The position numbers and the translations under genes are program-made. The notes below the pieces were generated by a model. That model saw only the letters and a list, made by a program, of their open reading frames with translations, did no database searches and had not been told where the DNA came from. From NCBI GenBank assembly GCA_016792565.1, contig JAEUMK010000046.1:1-44799 (forward strand): 44,799 nucleotides of DNA. The letters are read 5' to 3'. Positions within the stretch are counted from its first letter, which is position 1. Each line of letters opens with the position of its first letter. This document shows, in pieces, positions 9,049-17,811 of the stretch. The DNA is from Alphaproteobacteria bacterium. Lineage in GTDB: Bacteria; Pseudomonadota; Alphaproteobacteria; Micropepsales; Micropepsaceae.

Positions 9049-10391
9049 CGGCGCATGAACTCCGGACTGGCGATCAGCATGGCGAGCCCCTCCTGCGGCG
9101 AGGGCGCGCGGGCGATGGCGGTGTGGGTTTCGGCGCTCAGCAGGCTGCCCAGAAGATCGGCGGCCATGGCGGCGGGATCGGCCTGCACCGGCACCCGGCC
9201 GGCGAGGGCGAGCGCCCATTCGACCCGCTCGACCACCTGGTCGGGCCCGAACCACGCGGCGGTGTCGTCCGGCCAGCCCTGCGGCGTCGGGGCCATGAAC
9301 GGCACCTGGCCGAGCAGCCGCAGCGCGCCCAGCAGGCGGAGCTGCGCCGCGTCGTCGAGGCCGGAGGCCCGCTCCCCGGCCACCGCACGCACGGCGGCGG
9401 TGACGAACTGGATGGGGTCGCGCGCCTTGGCCAGCGCAGGCGCCCAGGCCGCCTGGTGGGCGACGAGGGCCTTCGCCACCGCGCCGAGATCGCCGTCGGT
9501 GTCGCGCCAGACGCCCTCCAGGCGGGCGGCGAGCCCGTCGTCGGGGGTGTCGGCGGTGAAGTGCGCGGCGAGCTTGCGCGCCAGCCGCTTCGCCGTCGCC
9601 GGGTGGCGGGCGAGCGCCGTCAGGGCGTCGATCCCGGCCTGCTCGCCTTCGTCATAGGTCCGGCCCAGCACGGTCTTCGCGCCCGGTTCGTGGCGGTTGG
9701 GCGCGAACACGAAAGCGTCGTCGCCGTCGAGATACTCCTTCGGCCGCACGGTCCAGCCGGTCAGGATCTTGGCCAGTTCCACGATGTCGGCCTGGGTGTA
9801 GCCGCTGCCCGCGCCCAGCGTGTGCAGCTCCATCACCTCGCGGGCGTAGTTCTCGTTCAGCCCCTGCTCGCGGCGGCGGCCCGCCCTGGAGTTCGGGCCG
9901 GCGGAGGTCGCGTTGTCGAGAAAGAGCAGCATCGCGGGATGCCGGGCGCTGGCCAGCAGCATGTCGGCGAAGCGGCCCGTCACATGGGGGCGGATCGCGC
10001 TGCGCTCGTAGTCGAAGGCGAAGGGCGCGACCCGCAGCTTCGATCCGGCGTTGATCGAGAAATGGTTCGACCAGAACCAGACCAGACGCTCGTGGAACGG
10101 CGTGTCGCTGACGAAGGCGGCGCGCATCCGCACGGCCACCGCCTTGCGCGCGCCGTCGCGAATCTCGGCGGCGAAGTCGCGCCGGGCCATGGCGTCGCCG
10201 CGCAGTTCGCCGCGGTCGGGGGCGGCGCGGATGATGTCGGCGGCGCGCGGCAGGGCGTCGTAGCCGTCGGGATCGCGCTGGCGGGCGATCTGTCCGGCCA
10301 GCCAGCCGGCCGGATCGCCGAGCCGGGCGCGTTCGCCCGGCCGAGCGCCGAGCCCGAATCTGTGGAGCGCCAGTTCCGGCGTTGCCTGCAT
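9045..10391 (-). CDS. DUF1800 domain-containing protein
   Basis: A 448-residue protein. Diagnostic segments are [13 protein letters not shown] at the N-terminus, [12 protein letters not shown], and the signature [15 protein letters not shown] followed by [19 protein letters not shown] (about residues 175-212). Biochemical function is unknown. DUF1800 and DUF1501 genes are frequently adjacent in bacteria. I prefer the ATG at 10391 because AAGGGCGGA lies about 10 nt upstream; the ATG at 10415 has no Shine-Dalgarno sequence. No signal peptide is visible, unlike its Tat-signal partner. Its stop overlaps the start of the DUF1501 gene by 4 bp (ATGA). Divergent from purM. Confidence 0.88.
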   Translation of the reverse strand: MQATPELALHRFGLGARPGERARLGDPAGWLAGQIARQRDPDGYDALPRAADIIRAAPDRGELRGDAMARRDFAAEIRDGARKAVAVRMRAAFVSDTPFHERLVWFWSNHFSINAGSKLRVAPFAFDYERSAIRPHVTGRFADMLLASARHPAMLLFLDNATSAGPNSRAGRRREQGLNENYAREVMELHTLGAGSGYTQADIVELAKILTGWTVRPKEYLDGDDAFVFAPNRHEPGAKTVLGRTYDEGEQAGIDALTALARHPATAKRLARKLAAHFTADTPDDGLAARLEGVWRDTDGDLGAVAKALVAHQAAWAPALAKARDPIQFVTAAVRAVAGERASGLDDAAQLRLLGALRLLGQVPFMAPTPQGWPDDTAAWFGPDQVVERVEWALALAGRVPVQADPAAMAADLLGSLLSAETHTAIARAPSPQEGLAMLIASPEFMRR

Positions 10392-10407
10392 AACCTGCGT
10401 TCCGCCC

Positions 10408-10435
10408 TTGATCATCGCCCGTGGTCCAGTCTAAC
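10408..10435 (+). promoter_or_regulatory. Candidate purM promoter
   Basis: TTGATC at 10408-10413 and TCTAAC at 10430-10435 are separated by 16 bp and would start transcription near 10442, giving a leader of about 37 nt before purM. Each hexamer matches four of six consensus bases, so this is a weak call. Confidence 0.3.
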
Positions 10436-10478
10436 GCATCCCCGCGGCGCTTCCGTCGCGCAACGCCTGGACCTCGCC

Positions 10479-11549
10479 ATGACAGAACGTCGCAACGGCC
10501 TGACCTATGCGGACTCCGGCGTCGACATCGACGCGGGCGAGGCGCTGGTGGAGCGCATCAAGCCGCTGGCGAAATCGACCAGCCGGCCGGGCGCGGACGT
10601 CGCGCTGGGCGGTTTCGGCGGGCTCTTCGATCTGAAGGCCTGCGGCTTCCGTGACCCCGTCCTGGTCGCCGCCAATGACGGCGTCGGCACCAAGCTGAAG
10701 CTCGCCATCGAGACCGGCATCCATTCGGGCGTCGGCATCGACCTGGTGGCGATGAGCGTCAACGACCTCGTCGTCCAGGGCGCGCAGCCGCTGTTCTTCC
10801 TCGACTATTTCGCGACCGGCAAGCTGGACGTCGAGGAGGCCGCAACGGTCATCGCCGGGATCGCCGAGGGCTGCCGCCAGGCGGGCTGCGCGCTGATCGG
10901 CGGCGAGACGGCCGAGATGCCGGGCATGTATGCGGGCAAGGACTACGACCTCGCGGGCTTCGCGGTCGGCGCGGTGGAGCGCGACGCCATCCTGCCCCGC
11001 CTCGCGGCGATCGGCCCGGGCGACGCGGTGATCGGCCTCGCCTCCAGCGGCGTCCATTCCAACGGCTTCTCGCTGGTCCGCCGCATCCTCGCCGACAGCG
11101 CCCTCGGCCTCGCCGACGAGCTTCCCTTCGCCATCGGCCTCAGCATCGGCGCGGCGCTGCTGGAGCCGACACGCATCTATGTGAAGGCGATCCTCGAGGT
11201 CCTCGGCAAGCACAAGGTCAAGGGCTTCGCCCACATCACCGGCGGCGGCATCACCGAGAACCTGCCGCGCGTCCTGCCCGAAGGCGTCGATGCCGAGATC
11301 GACCTTGCGGCGTGGAAACTGCCGAGACTCTTCGCCTGGCTGCAGTCGCTGGGCGGCATCGCCGGACACGAGATGCTGCGCACCTTCAACTGCGGCATCG
11401 GCATGATCGCGATCGTCGCGGCGGAGGAGGCCGACGCCGTCGTCAAGGCGTTCGCGGCGGCGGGCGAAAGTGCCGTCCGCATCGGCACGCTCGTCCCCGG
11501 CTCGGGCGAGGCGAAGGTCGTCTATCGCAACACGCTGGAGAGCGCGTGA
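10479..11549 (+). CDS. purM: Phosphoribosylformylglycinamidine cyclo-ligase
   Basis: Converts FGAM and ATP to AIR, the fifth step of de novo purine synthesis. The 356-residue protein starts at the ATG at 10479, giving [20 protein letters not shown], the standard PurM N-terminus. [11 protein letters not shown] (about 66-76), [30 protein letters not shown] (about 141-151), [21 protein letters not shown] and [16 protein letters not shown] are the conserved ATP- and substrate-binding blocks. The following purN starts at a GTG that overlaps the purM TGA. No strong Shine-Dalgarno is visible. The purM-purN operon is a standard arrangement. Confidence 0.97.
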   Translation: MTERRNGLTYADSGVDIDAGEALVERIKPLAKSTSRPGADVALGGFGGLFDLKACGFRDPVLVAANDGVGTKLKLAIETGIHSGVGIDLVAMSVNDLVVQGAQPLFFLDYFATGKLDVEEAATVIAGIAEGCRQAGCALIGGETAEMPGMYAGKDYDLAGFAVGAVERDAILPRLAAIGPGDAVIGLASSGVHSNGFSLVRRILADSALGLADELPFAIGLSIGAALLEPTRIYVKAILEVLGKHKVKGFAHITGGGITENLPRVLPEGVDAEIDLAAWKLPRLFAWLQSLGGIAGHEMLRTFNCGIGMIAIVAAEEADAVVKAFAAAGESAVRIGTLVPGSGEAKVVYRNTLESA

Positions 11550-12145
11550 GCGCGGGGCGGCTGCGCGTCGCGGCGCTGATCTCGGGCCGCGGCTCGAACC
11601 TCAAGGCGCTGCTCGACGCGGCGGCGGACCCGGCCTGCCCGTTCGAGATCGTCCACGTCTTCTCCAACCGGCCGGACGCGGGCGGCCTCGCCCATGCGGC
11701 GGCGGCCGGCGTGCCCGCGACGGTGATCGATCACAAGCTCTTCGCCTCGCGCGAGGCCTTCGACATGGCGCTGGACGACGCGCTCGCCGCCGTGAGGCCC
11801 GATGTCGTCGCCTTCGCCGGCTTCATGCGCATCCTCACCAACGCCTTCGTCGAGCGCTGGCGCGGCAAGGCGGTGAACATCCACCCTTCGCTGCTGCCCC
11901 TCTTCAAGGGCCTCCACCCGCAGCGCCAGGCGCTGGCGGCCGGCGTCGCGGTCAGCGGCTGCACGGTGCACTGGGTGACGCCGGGGGTCGACGAGGGCCC
12001 GGTCATCGCCCGGGCCGAAGTGCCGGTCCTGCACGGCGACACCGAGGACGCGCTGGCGGCGCGCATCCTCGTCGAGGAGCACAGGCTCTACCCCCGCGCG
12101 CTGGCGATGATCGCCAGCGGCGCGGCGCGGTTTCCTGAAGGCTAA
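11546..12145 (+). CDS. purN: Phosphoribosylglycinamide formyltransferase
   Basis: Transfers a formyl group from 10-formyl-THF to GAR, the third step of purine synthesis. The 199-residue protein carries [11 protein letters not shown] at residues 13-23 and AGFMRIL. The catalytic triad is N111 and H113 in NIHPSLLP plus D149 in GVDEGPVI. I take the GTG at 11546 as the start: it overlaps the purM stop as GTGA, and the protein then has the family's short lead-in before the first strand. Coupling to purM suggests co-regulated translation. It converges on ndk with a 6-bp gap. Confidence 0.96.
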   Translation: MSAGRLRVAALISGRGSNLKALLDAAADPACPFEIVHVFSNRPDAGGLAHAAAAGVPATVIDHKLFASREAFDMALDDALAAVRPDVVAFAGFMRILTNAFVERWRGKAVNIHPSLLPLFKGLHPQRQALAAGVAVSGCTVHWVTPGVDEGPVIARAEVPVLHGDTEDALAARILVEEHRLYPRALAMIASGAARFPEG

Positions 12146-12151
12146 CCGCGA

Positions 12152-12574
12152 TCAGCCGGTGATCTCGATCGCCGCGAAGAAATAAGCGATCTCGCGGGCG
12201 GCGCTGGCGGCGCTGTCCGAGCCGTGGACCGTGTTCGCCTCGATCGACTCGGCGAATTCCTTGCGGATCGTGCCGGCGTCGGCATTGGCCGGGTTGGTCG
12301 CGCCCATCACCTTGCGATAGGCGGCGATGGCGTCCTCGCCTTCCAGGACCTGCACGACGACGGGGCCGGAGGTCATGAAGGCCACCAGATCGTTGAAGAA
12401 GCCGCGCGCCGCGTGCTCGGCATAGAAGCCTTCGGCCATCGCCTTGGTGAGCTGGATGCGCTTCTGCGCGACGATCTTCAGGCCCGCGCCTTCGATCACG
12501 GCGTTGACCTTGCCGGTCAGGTTGCGGCGGGTGGCGTCCGGCTTGATGATCGAGAGCGTGCGTTCGGTGGCCAT
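12152..12574 (-). CDS. ndk: Nucleoside diphosphate kinase
   Basis: Balances nucleoside di- and triphosphate pools through a phospho-histidine intermediate. The 140-residue length and sequence are canonical: [19 protein letters not shown] at the N-terminus, the active-site His at H117 in NTVHGSDS, and EIAYFF near the end. Transcribed divergently from the ABC-F gene, with 117 bp between the two starts. A sigma-70-like promoter can be read upstream (12616-12645). Confidence 0.97.
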   Translation of the reverse strand: MATERTLSIIKPDATRRNLTGKVNAVIEGAGLKIVAQKRIQLTKAMAEGFYAEHAARGFFNDLVAFMTSGPVVVQVLEGEDAIAAYRKVMGATNPANADAGTIRKEFAESIEANTVHGSDSAASAAREIAYFFAAIEITG

Positions 12575-12615
12575 TTTCGGGCGTCCTGTCTGGTCTGTCC
12601 TGAGAATTGGCCGGG

Positions 12616-12645
12616 CTTATAGCGGCGGCCCCCGCCGCCCCGCAA
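12616..12645 (-). promoter_or_regulatory. Candidate ndk promoter
   Basis: On the minus strand TTGCGG (12640-12645) and TATAAG (12616-12621) are separated by 18 bp, placing the start site about 35 nt upstream of the ndk ATG. Inferred from sequence only. Confidence 0.42.
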
Positions 12646-12655
12646 GCGTTGCCGT

Positions 12656-12684
12656 TTGCGCCGCAGCAAAAGCCGGGCTATTCC
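12656..12684 (+). promoter_or_regulatory. Candidate promoter giving leaderless ABC-F mRNA
   Basis: TTGCGC (12656-12661) and TATTCC (12679-12684) are 17 bp apart. A start site 7 nt past the -10 would fall at about 12691, next to the ATG at 12692. The bases before that ATG are pyrimidine-rich with no Shine-Dalgarno, which fits a leaderless transcript. Confidence 0.38.
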
Positions 12685-12691
12685 CCCGCCC

Positions 12692-14587
12692 ATGCTGACC
12701 ATCGACGACTTTTCGTGCCGGATCGCCGGGCGCCTGATCATTGACCATGCCTCGGCCTTCATCCCGTCCGGACACAAGGTCGGGCTGGTCGGCCGCAACG
12801 GCTCGGGCAAGACGACGCTGTTCAAGGCGATCCAGGGCCTGCTGGAATCCGAGAGCGGCCGCATCTCGCTGCCCAAGGGCCTCAGGATCGGCGGCGTCGC
12901 CCAGGAAGCCCCGGCCAGCTCGACCTCGCTGCTCGACGTGGTGCTCGCCGCCGACACCGAGCGCGCCGCCCTCCTCGCCGAGCGCGACACGGCCAGCGAT
13001 CCGCACCGGATGGCCGAGATCGAGACCCGGCTCTTCGACATCCAGGCGCAGGCGGCCCCGGCCCGCGCCGCCGCGATCCTTGCCGGCCTCGGCTTCGGGG
13101 CCGAGGACATCGTGCGCCCCTGCTCGGACTTCTCCGGCGGCTGGCGGATGCGCGTCGCGCTCGCCGCCGTCCTCTTCGCCGAGCCCGACCTGCTGCTGCT
13201 CGACGAGCCGACCAACTATCTCGACCTCGAAGGCGCGCTGTGGCTTGAGGACTATCTTGCCCGCTATCCGCACACCGTGCTGCTGATCAGCCACGATCGC
13301 GACCTGCTCAACCGCGCGGTCGATGCGATCCTTCACCTCGAACACGGCAAGCTGACGCTCTACACGGGCGGCTTCGACCGCTTCCAGCAGCAGCGGGCGA
13401 TGAAGCTCGACCTGCTGAAGGCCGCCAAGTCCAAGCAGGACGCGCAGGCCAAGCACCTCCAGGCCTTCGTCGACCGCTTCAAGGCCAAGGCCTCCAAGGC
13501 CCGCCAGGCGCAGAGCCGGGTCAAGGCGCTGGAGAAGATGCAGGCCATCGTCATTCCGGAATCGGAGCGCGTCGCGCCGATCGTCTTCCCCGAGACCGAG
13601 AAGATGTCGCCGCCGGTGCTGGTGTTCGAGAACGTCTCGGCCGGCTATGGCGACCATGTGGTGCTCTCGAAGCTGACGCTGCGCATCGACCCCGACGACC
13701 GCATCGCGCTGCTCGGCAAGAACGGCAACGGCAAGTCGACCTTCGCCAAGCTGATCTCGCAGCGCCTGAAAGCGATGGGCGGCAGCGTCGTGCGCTCGCC
13801 CAAGCTGCGGGTCGGCTACTTCGCCCAGCACCAGGTCGACGAGCTCGACATGGACGGCACGCCCTTCAGCCACATGCAGAAGAAGATGCCGGACCAGGTG
13901 GAATCCAAGGTCCGCGCCCGCTGCGGCTTCTTCGGCTTCGGCGCCGACAAGGTGATGACCAAGATCGCCAAGCTGTCGGGCGGCGAGAAGGCGCGGCTGC
14001 TGCTGGCGCTCGCCGCCTTCGACGCGCCGCACATCATGGTGCTGGACGAGCCGACCAACCATCTCGACATCGAGGCGCGGGCAGCGCTCATCGAGGCGAT
14101 CGCCTCCTATGACGGCGCAGTGATCCTCGTCAGCCACGACCGCCATCTGATCGAGACCAGCGCCGACCAGCTCTGGCTGGTCGCGGACGGCCGCGTCGCG
14201 CCCTTCGAGGGCGACATGGACGACTACGAGGACTACGTGCTCGGCCGCAAGGGCAAGACCGGCTCGGCGGTGCAGGCCCAGGCGGCGGCCGCCGCCGAGA
14301 AGCAGTCGAAGGCGGACCAGCGCAAGGCGAACGCCGGCAAGCGCAGCGAACTCGCGCCGCTGAAGAAGAAGTCGGACGCCGCCGAGAAGGAAGTCGCCCG
14401 CCTCGCCGCCGAAATCGCGAAAATCGAAACCGCCCTCGCCGACCCCAAGCTCTACAAGGCCGAGCCCTTCAAGCTGCTCGACGCGACCAAGCAGCGGGGC
14501 GAGCTGAAGAAGAAGCTGGCCGAGGCCGAAGCCGTCTGGATGGAAGCCCTCGAACACTACGAGGAAGCGCAGCGCGAGACGGCCTAG
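12692..14587 (+). CDS. ABC-F family ATPase (Uup/YheS-like)
   Basis: A cytoplasmic protein of 631 residues with two ABC cassettes in one chain and no membrane segments. ABC-F proteins act on ribosomes rather than in transport. Cassette 1 has Walker A GRNGSGKT (34-41), signature FSGGWRMRVALA (about 147) and Walker B LLLLDEPTNYLDLEG. The inter-cassette linker (about 240-290) is rich in Lys and Gln, as in translation-factor ABC-F. Cassette 2 has GKNGNGKST (about 341), LSGGEKARLLLAL (about 428) and MVLDEPTNHLDIEA. The last 100 residues form a Lys/Glu/Ala-rich coiled coil, as in Uup and YheS. The start at 12692 gives the standard MLTIDDFS opening. Its TAG shares CTAG with the convergent tonB-like gene. 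Confidence 0.93.
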   Translation: MLTIDDFSCRIAGRLIIDHASAFIPSGHKVGLVGRNGSGKTTLFKAIQGLLESESGRISLPKGLRIGGVAQEAPASSTSLLDVVLAADTERAALLAERDTASDPHRMAEIETRLFDIQAQAAPARAAAILAGLGFGAEDIVRPCSDFSGGWRMRVALAAVLFAEPDLLLLDEPTNYLDLEGALWLEDYLARYPHTVLLISHDRDLLNRAVDAILHLEHGKLTLYTGGFDRFQQQRAMKLDLLKAAKSKQDAQAKHLQAFVDRFKAKASKARQAQSRVKALEKMQAIVIPESERVAPIVFPETEKMSPPVLVFENVSAGYGDHVVLSKLTLRIDPDDRIALLGKNGNGKSTFAKLISQRLKAMGGSVVRSPKLRVGYFAQHQVDELDMDGTPFSHMQKKMPDQVESKVRARCGFFGFGADKVMTKIAKLSGGEKARLLLALAAFDAPHIMVLDEPTNHLDIEARAALIEAIASYDGAVILVSHDRHLIETSADQLWLVADGRVAPFEGDMDDYEDYVLGRKGKTGSAVQAQAAAAAEKQSKADQRKANAGKRSELAPLKKKSDAAEKEVARLAAEIAKIETALADPKLYKAEPFKLLDATKQRGELKKKLAEAEAVWMEALEHYEEAQRETA

Positions 14588-15387
14588 TCCTTCAGCGTGA
14601 ACGCGATGTCGACCTGAAGGTCCAGCGGCGCGGCGATGGCGGCGGGCACGACGGGATACGGTCCGGCCCGGCGCACCGTCGCCAGGGCCTCCTTGTCGAG
14701 CGCCGCGTGGCCCGATGACGCCACGAGGCTCTCGCCGCTCACCCCGCCGTCCCGGCTCAGCGTGAAGGCGATGCGCGCCGTCCCCTCCTCGCGCCGCGCC
14801 CGGGACGACGACGGGTAGCGCTTCGCCGCCATGATCTTCGCCATCACCGCGCCGGTATAGCTGGGCGGCGCTGTCGGCTCCGCCGGCTGTGGCGGCGGCG
14901 GCGGCGGCTCGGCCGCGGGCGGCGCCGGCATGACGGCCGGTTCCGGGATGGCAGGGGGCGCCGGATCGGGCGACGGGGGCGCCGCCACCGGCCGCGGCTT
15001 CAGCGGCATCGGTTCGGCCCGGCTGACCGGTTCGTCCGGCCTGAGCGGCACGGTGGCCTGCGGGGGTTGGGGACGGGCGAGCGAGACGATGGCGACGGGC
15101 CGGTAGGCGGCCGGCTGCAGGACAGGCGCCTTGTGCCAGCCGAAGGTCAGGGCCACCAGCAGCGCCAGATGCAGACCGATCGCCAGCGCTGCCGCGATCA
15201 GGCGCGCCGGGGCATCCGTCCGGCGCTTGGCGGCCTCGCCTGGACGCGTGGGGGGCTCCGGCCGACCGCCGCGTCCCGACCATGCCTTGGCGGCCGTGAC
15301 AAGCCGCGCCGTCTGGCCCGGCCGGCCGCTATGCACCATGCGCAGCGTCCGAGGCGGCGGCGGCAGATTTGTCTCAAGGCCCGCCAT
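14584..15387 (-). CDS. tonB: TonB-family energy transducer
   Basis: A 267-residue protein that would couple inner-membrane proton-motive force to outer-membrane receptors. There is one membrane segment at about residues 62-84 (LIAAALAIGLHLALLVALTF) containing H73, equivalent to the TonB transmembrane histidine. A Pro-rich periplasmic spacer follows (about 100-180, including PPPPPPQPAEPTAPP). The C-terminal TonB_C domain (about 185-267) has AKRYPSSSRARREEGTA and VTLSRDGG-like strands and ends LQVDIAFTLKD. The cytoplasmic N-terminus of about 60 residues is longer than in E. coli TonB. The gene begins 8 bp after the receptor gene ends, so the two are cotranscribed. No exbB or exbD is nearby. Confidence 0.9.
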   Translation of the reverse strand: MAGLETNLPPPPRTLRMVHSGRPGQTARLVTAAKAWSGRGGRPEPPTRPGEAAKRRTDAPARLIAAALAIGLHLALLVALTFGWHKAPVLQPAAYRPVAIVSLARPQPPQATVPLRPDEPVSRAEPMPLKPRPVAAPPSPDPAPPAIPEPAVMPAPPAAEPPPPPPQPAEPTAPPSYTGAVMAKIMAAKRYPSSSRARREEGTARIAFTLSRDGGVSGESLVASSGHAALDKEALATVRRAGPYPVVPAAIAAPLDLQVDIAFTLKD

Positions 15388-15395
15388 CGCGCCGC

Positions 15396-17612
15396 TCAGA
15401 ACTCGGCCGTGAGGCCGAGCTTGAAGGTCAGCGGCGCGCCCGGGGTGATGTTCGTGTTGCTGTGGGCGTTGGGGAAATAGGTTTCGTCGAAGAGGTTCTC
15501 GACGTTGAGCTGGAGAGCCAGGCTTTCGTTCACGTCGTAGAAGACCGCCAGATCGACCCGCGTGAACCCCGGCAGGCGGACCGTATTGTCGATGCCGGCG
15601 AAGCGCGCGCTCTGGTGGATGACGCCCAGCGCGGCGGCGAATTCGGGCGTGAACTGGACCTTGTTCCACAGGCCCAAGGTGTGGTGAGGCGCATTGGCGG
15701 CTTCGGTCGGCGCCGCAGTCGCGCTCGCCACCAGTTCGGTGTCGAGATAGCCGTAGGATGCGATGACGCTCCAGCCCTCGGCCAGTTCGCCCGACAGGCT
15801 GAACTCGACGCCCCGCGTTTCCTGCCCATCCACGAGGATCGACTGGGCGGGATTGTTGGGGTCCGTCACGATGATGTTGGCGCGCTCCAGCTGGAAGACC
15901 GCGACGTCGAGCTGCAGCGCCGGCAGGATCTGCCATTTCGCGCCGATCTCGTAGTTGGTGAATTTCTCAGGCTCGAACGCGGCGTTGGTCGGCGTGAGCG
16001 AGGTGAACTGAACGCCCGAGCGGGGGAGATAGCTGACCGCGTAGCTGGCATAGAGCGAGACGTCCTGCGCAGGCTTGTAGATCAGGCCGGCGCGCGGCGA
16101 CCAGAGATCGTCCTCGGTCTCGATGCGCACATTCGTGCGGCGGTTGAGGAAATCGACGCGGAAGCTGTCGTAGCGCAGGCCGAGCACCAGCTGAAGCTGG
16201 TCGGTCAGTTCGATCTGGTCCTGCAGGTAGACCCCGACGAACTCGGTCGTGCCCTCATTGCTGGCGTCGCTCGCGCTCGGCGCCCAGAGCAGGTTGGCGT
16301 CGATGGTCGGGCTGGCGAGCGGCACGAAGATCGAGGTGGCATTGCCGAAATCGGCGAAATACCCGGTGAGGCGCAGGTTCTCGGTACGCTGCTGTCCGTA
16401 CTCGACGCCCGCCAGCAAGGTGTGGCGGACGGCGCCGGTGTCGAAATAGGCGGTCAGGTCGGTCGCATTGATGAAGTTCTGGCGCAGCTGTTCGTTGTTG
16501 TAGGCGGAAATCGACACCGCCGTGCTGGGCGCAAAGACCTCGGCGCCGATCACCACGTTGGCGGCGTTCAGCGCGCCCGGGAAGACGTTCTGGTACTTCT
16601 TGTCGTAGTCGGCGTAGCGCAGCTTGTTGCGCAGGACGATCCCGTTGTCGAAGCGGTGCTCCAGGCCGAGCGAGAGGGCATCGACATAGGCATGGACGGG
16701 GCTGTCGCCGGGGTCGCCGAAGAAGGTCGAGCGATCGACCCCCGGCACCGGACCGGCGGGCGCGGCCAGCGTTCCGCCGCGCGTGCTGGGAATGCCGCGG
16801 TCGGCCGTGCGCTCGTCCTCGAAGTGCTCGTAGCCGAAGGTCAGCAGCGTCTCGGAGCCCAGCAGAAACGACGCCGTCGGATTGAGGCCCCAGCGCTGAA
16901 GCGTCACGCCGTCACGGAAGCTTGCGGAATCCTCGAACAGGCCCGTCAGCCGGATGGCCGCGGACTCGCCCACGGCCTCGCCGATGTCGAAGGTGCCGCG
17001 ATACTGCTCGTGCATGCCGAGTTCGAGGCGCAGCTGGCGCACCCGCTCCCAGTCGGCCTGCCGGCTCACGCGATTGATCAGGCCGCCGGTGGCGCCGCGG
17101 CCGAAGATCATCGCGTTCGGCCCCTTCAGCACCTCGATGCGCGCGACATTGTAGAGGTCGCGGAAATACTCGACGTCGTCGCGCACGCCGTCGAGGAAGA
17201 AGTCGGCGGTCGAGGTCACGCCGCGCAGCACGGCGGCGTCGCGATTGCCCTCGCCCTGGGCGAAGGTCGCGCCCGGGACATAGCGCACCGCGTCGCCCAT
17301 GCTGACGATCGCCTGGTCCTCGATCTGCTGCGCAGTCACCACCGTGACGGCCTGCGGCACGTCGATGAGATCGGTGTCGGTCCGGGTCGCGGTCCCCGTC
17401 CGCTCGGCGCGATAGCCCTTGTCCTTGGGCGGCAGGATCGAGAACCCCTCGGGCCCTGTCGCTTCGACCTCGACCGTGCCGATGACCTCGCCCGCGCCGG
17501 GGTCCGCGGCCTGGGTCTCTGCGGCAAAGGCCGGATGGGCGTGCCAGAGGCCGGCGAGGCCGGCTGCGGCGAGGGGCAGCAGTCGGCGCTGACGATTGGC
17601 GGACCTGGACAT
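15396..17612 (-). CDS. TonB-dependent siderophore receptor
   Basis: An outer-membrane gated barrel of 738 residues. It has a signal peptide (1-30, cleavage after HAHPAFA), a plug domain with DTDLIDVPQAVTVVTAQQIE and GRGATGGLINRVSRQ (about 80-180), then a barrel of repeated aromatic strands. It ends LTFKLGLTAEF with the terminal Phe needed for barrel assembly. The plug resembles the FhuA/FhuE/Fiu class of ferric-siderophore receptors; the ligand cannot be fixed from sequence. GGGGAG precedes the ATG by about 8 nt. A candidate promoter with an overlapping iron-box-like dyad lies upstream, and the linked tonB supports energy-dependent uptake. Confidence 0.93.
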   Translation of the reverse strand: MSRSANRQRRLLPLAAAGLAGLWHAHPAFAAETQAADPGAGEVIGTVEVEATGPEGFSILPPKDKGYRAERTGTATRTDTDLIDVPQAVTVVTAQQIEDQAIVSMGDAVRYVPGATFAQGEGNRDAAVLRGVTSTADFFLDGVRDDVEYFRDLYNVARIEVLKGPNAMIFGRGATGGLINRVSRQADWERVRQLRLELGMHEQYRGTFDIGEAVGESAAIRLTGLFEDSASFRDGVTLQRWGLNPTASFLLGSETLLTFGYEHFEDERTADRGIPSTRGGTLAAPAGPVPGVDRSTFFGDPGDSPVHAYVDALSLGLEHRFDNGIVLRNKLRYADYDKKYQNVFPGALNAANVVIGAEVFAPSTAVSISAYNNEQLRQNFINATDLTAYFDTGAVRHTLLAGVEYGQQRTENLRLTGYFADFGNATSIFVPLASPTIDANLLWAPSASDASNEGTTEFVGVYLQDQIELTDQLQLVLGLRYDSFRVDFLNRRTNVRIETEDDLWSPRAGLIYKPAQDVSLYASYAVSYLPRSGVQFTSLTPTNAAFEPEKFTNYEIGAKWQILPALQLDVAVFQLERANIIVTDPNNPAQSILVDGQETRGVEFSLSGELAEGWSVIASYGYLDTELVASATAAPTEAANAPHHTLGLWNKVQFTPEFAAALGVIHQSARFAGIDNTVRLPGFTRVDLAVFYDVNESLALQLNVENLFDETYFPNAHSNTNITPGAPLTFKLGLTAEF

Positions 17613-17648
17613 GGGAGGCTCCCCTGAAGGCGGCCGGACGGCCTGCGC

Positions 17649-17666
17649 GAATGCGAATGCGAATGC
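17649..17666. repeat. Triple tandem hexamer in receptor leader
   Basis: GAATGC is repeated three times without interruption on the plus strand (GCATTC on the transcribed strand). It lies just downstream of the predicted receptor promoter, at or next to the expected transcription start, about 37-54 nt before the receptor ATG. Confidence 0.7.
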
Positions 17667-17672
17667 GGCGCA

Positions 17673-17701
17673 GTTCTAGATCAGCCTCTTGAGTATGACA
17701 A
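17673..17701 (-). promoter_or_regulatory. Candidate siderophore receptor promoter
   Basis: On the minus strand TTGTCA (17696-17701) and TAGAAC (17673-17678) are separated by 17 bp. The -35 matches five of six and the -10 four of six sigma-70 consensus bases. The -35 abuts the dyad at 17700-17719. Confidence 0.5.
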
Positions 17702-17719
17702 TACGAATGACTCGCAATA
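17700..17719. promoter_or_regulatory. Possible Fur/Irr-like iron operator
   Basis: An imperfect dyad, AATACGAATGACTCGCAATA, with CGA and TCG half-sites around a central ATGAC. It resembles Fur-box variants of the GCGAATGATTCGCA type. It touches the -35 of the receptor promoter, where a repressor would block polymerase. The identity of the regulator is inferred. Confidence 0.4.
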
Positions 17720-17811
17720 CGAGGGCGGCATGGGCGAATTTCGGGCGGTCGAGTTGCCGGGGTGCTGCTTGAGGACGGCGACAGGAGGCCGTCCGCCAGC
17801 AGGCGGACCTG

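Noticed and set aside
12617-15283. 888-codon minus-strand frame
   Set aside because: It is antisense to the ABC-F ATPase and overlaps the tonB gene in another frame; it has no family motif.
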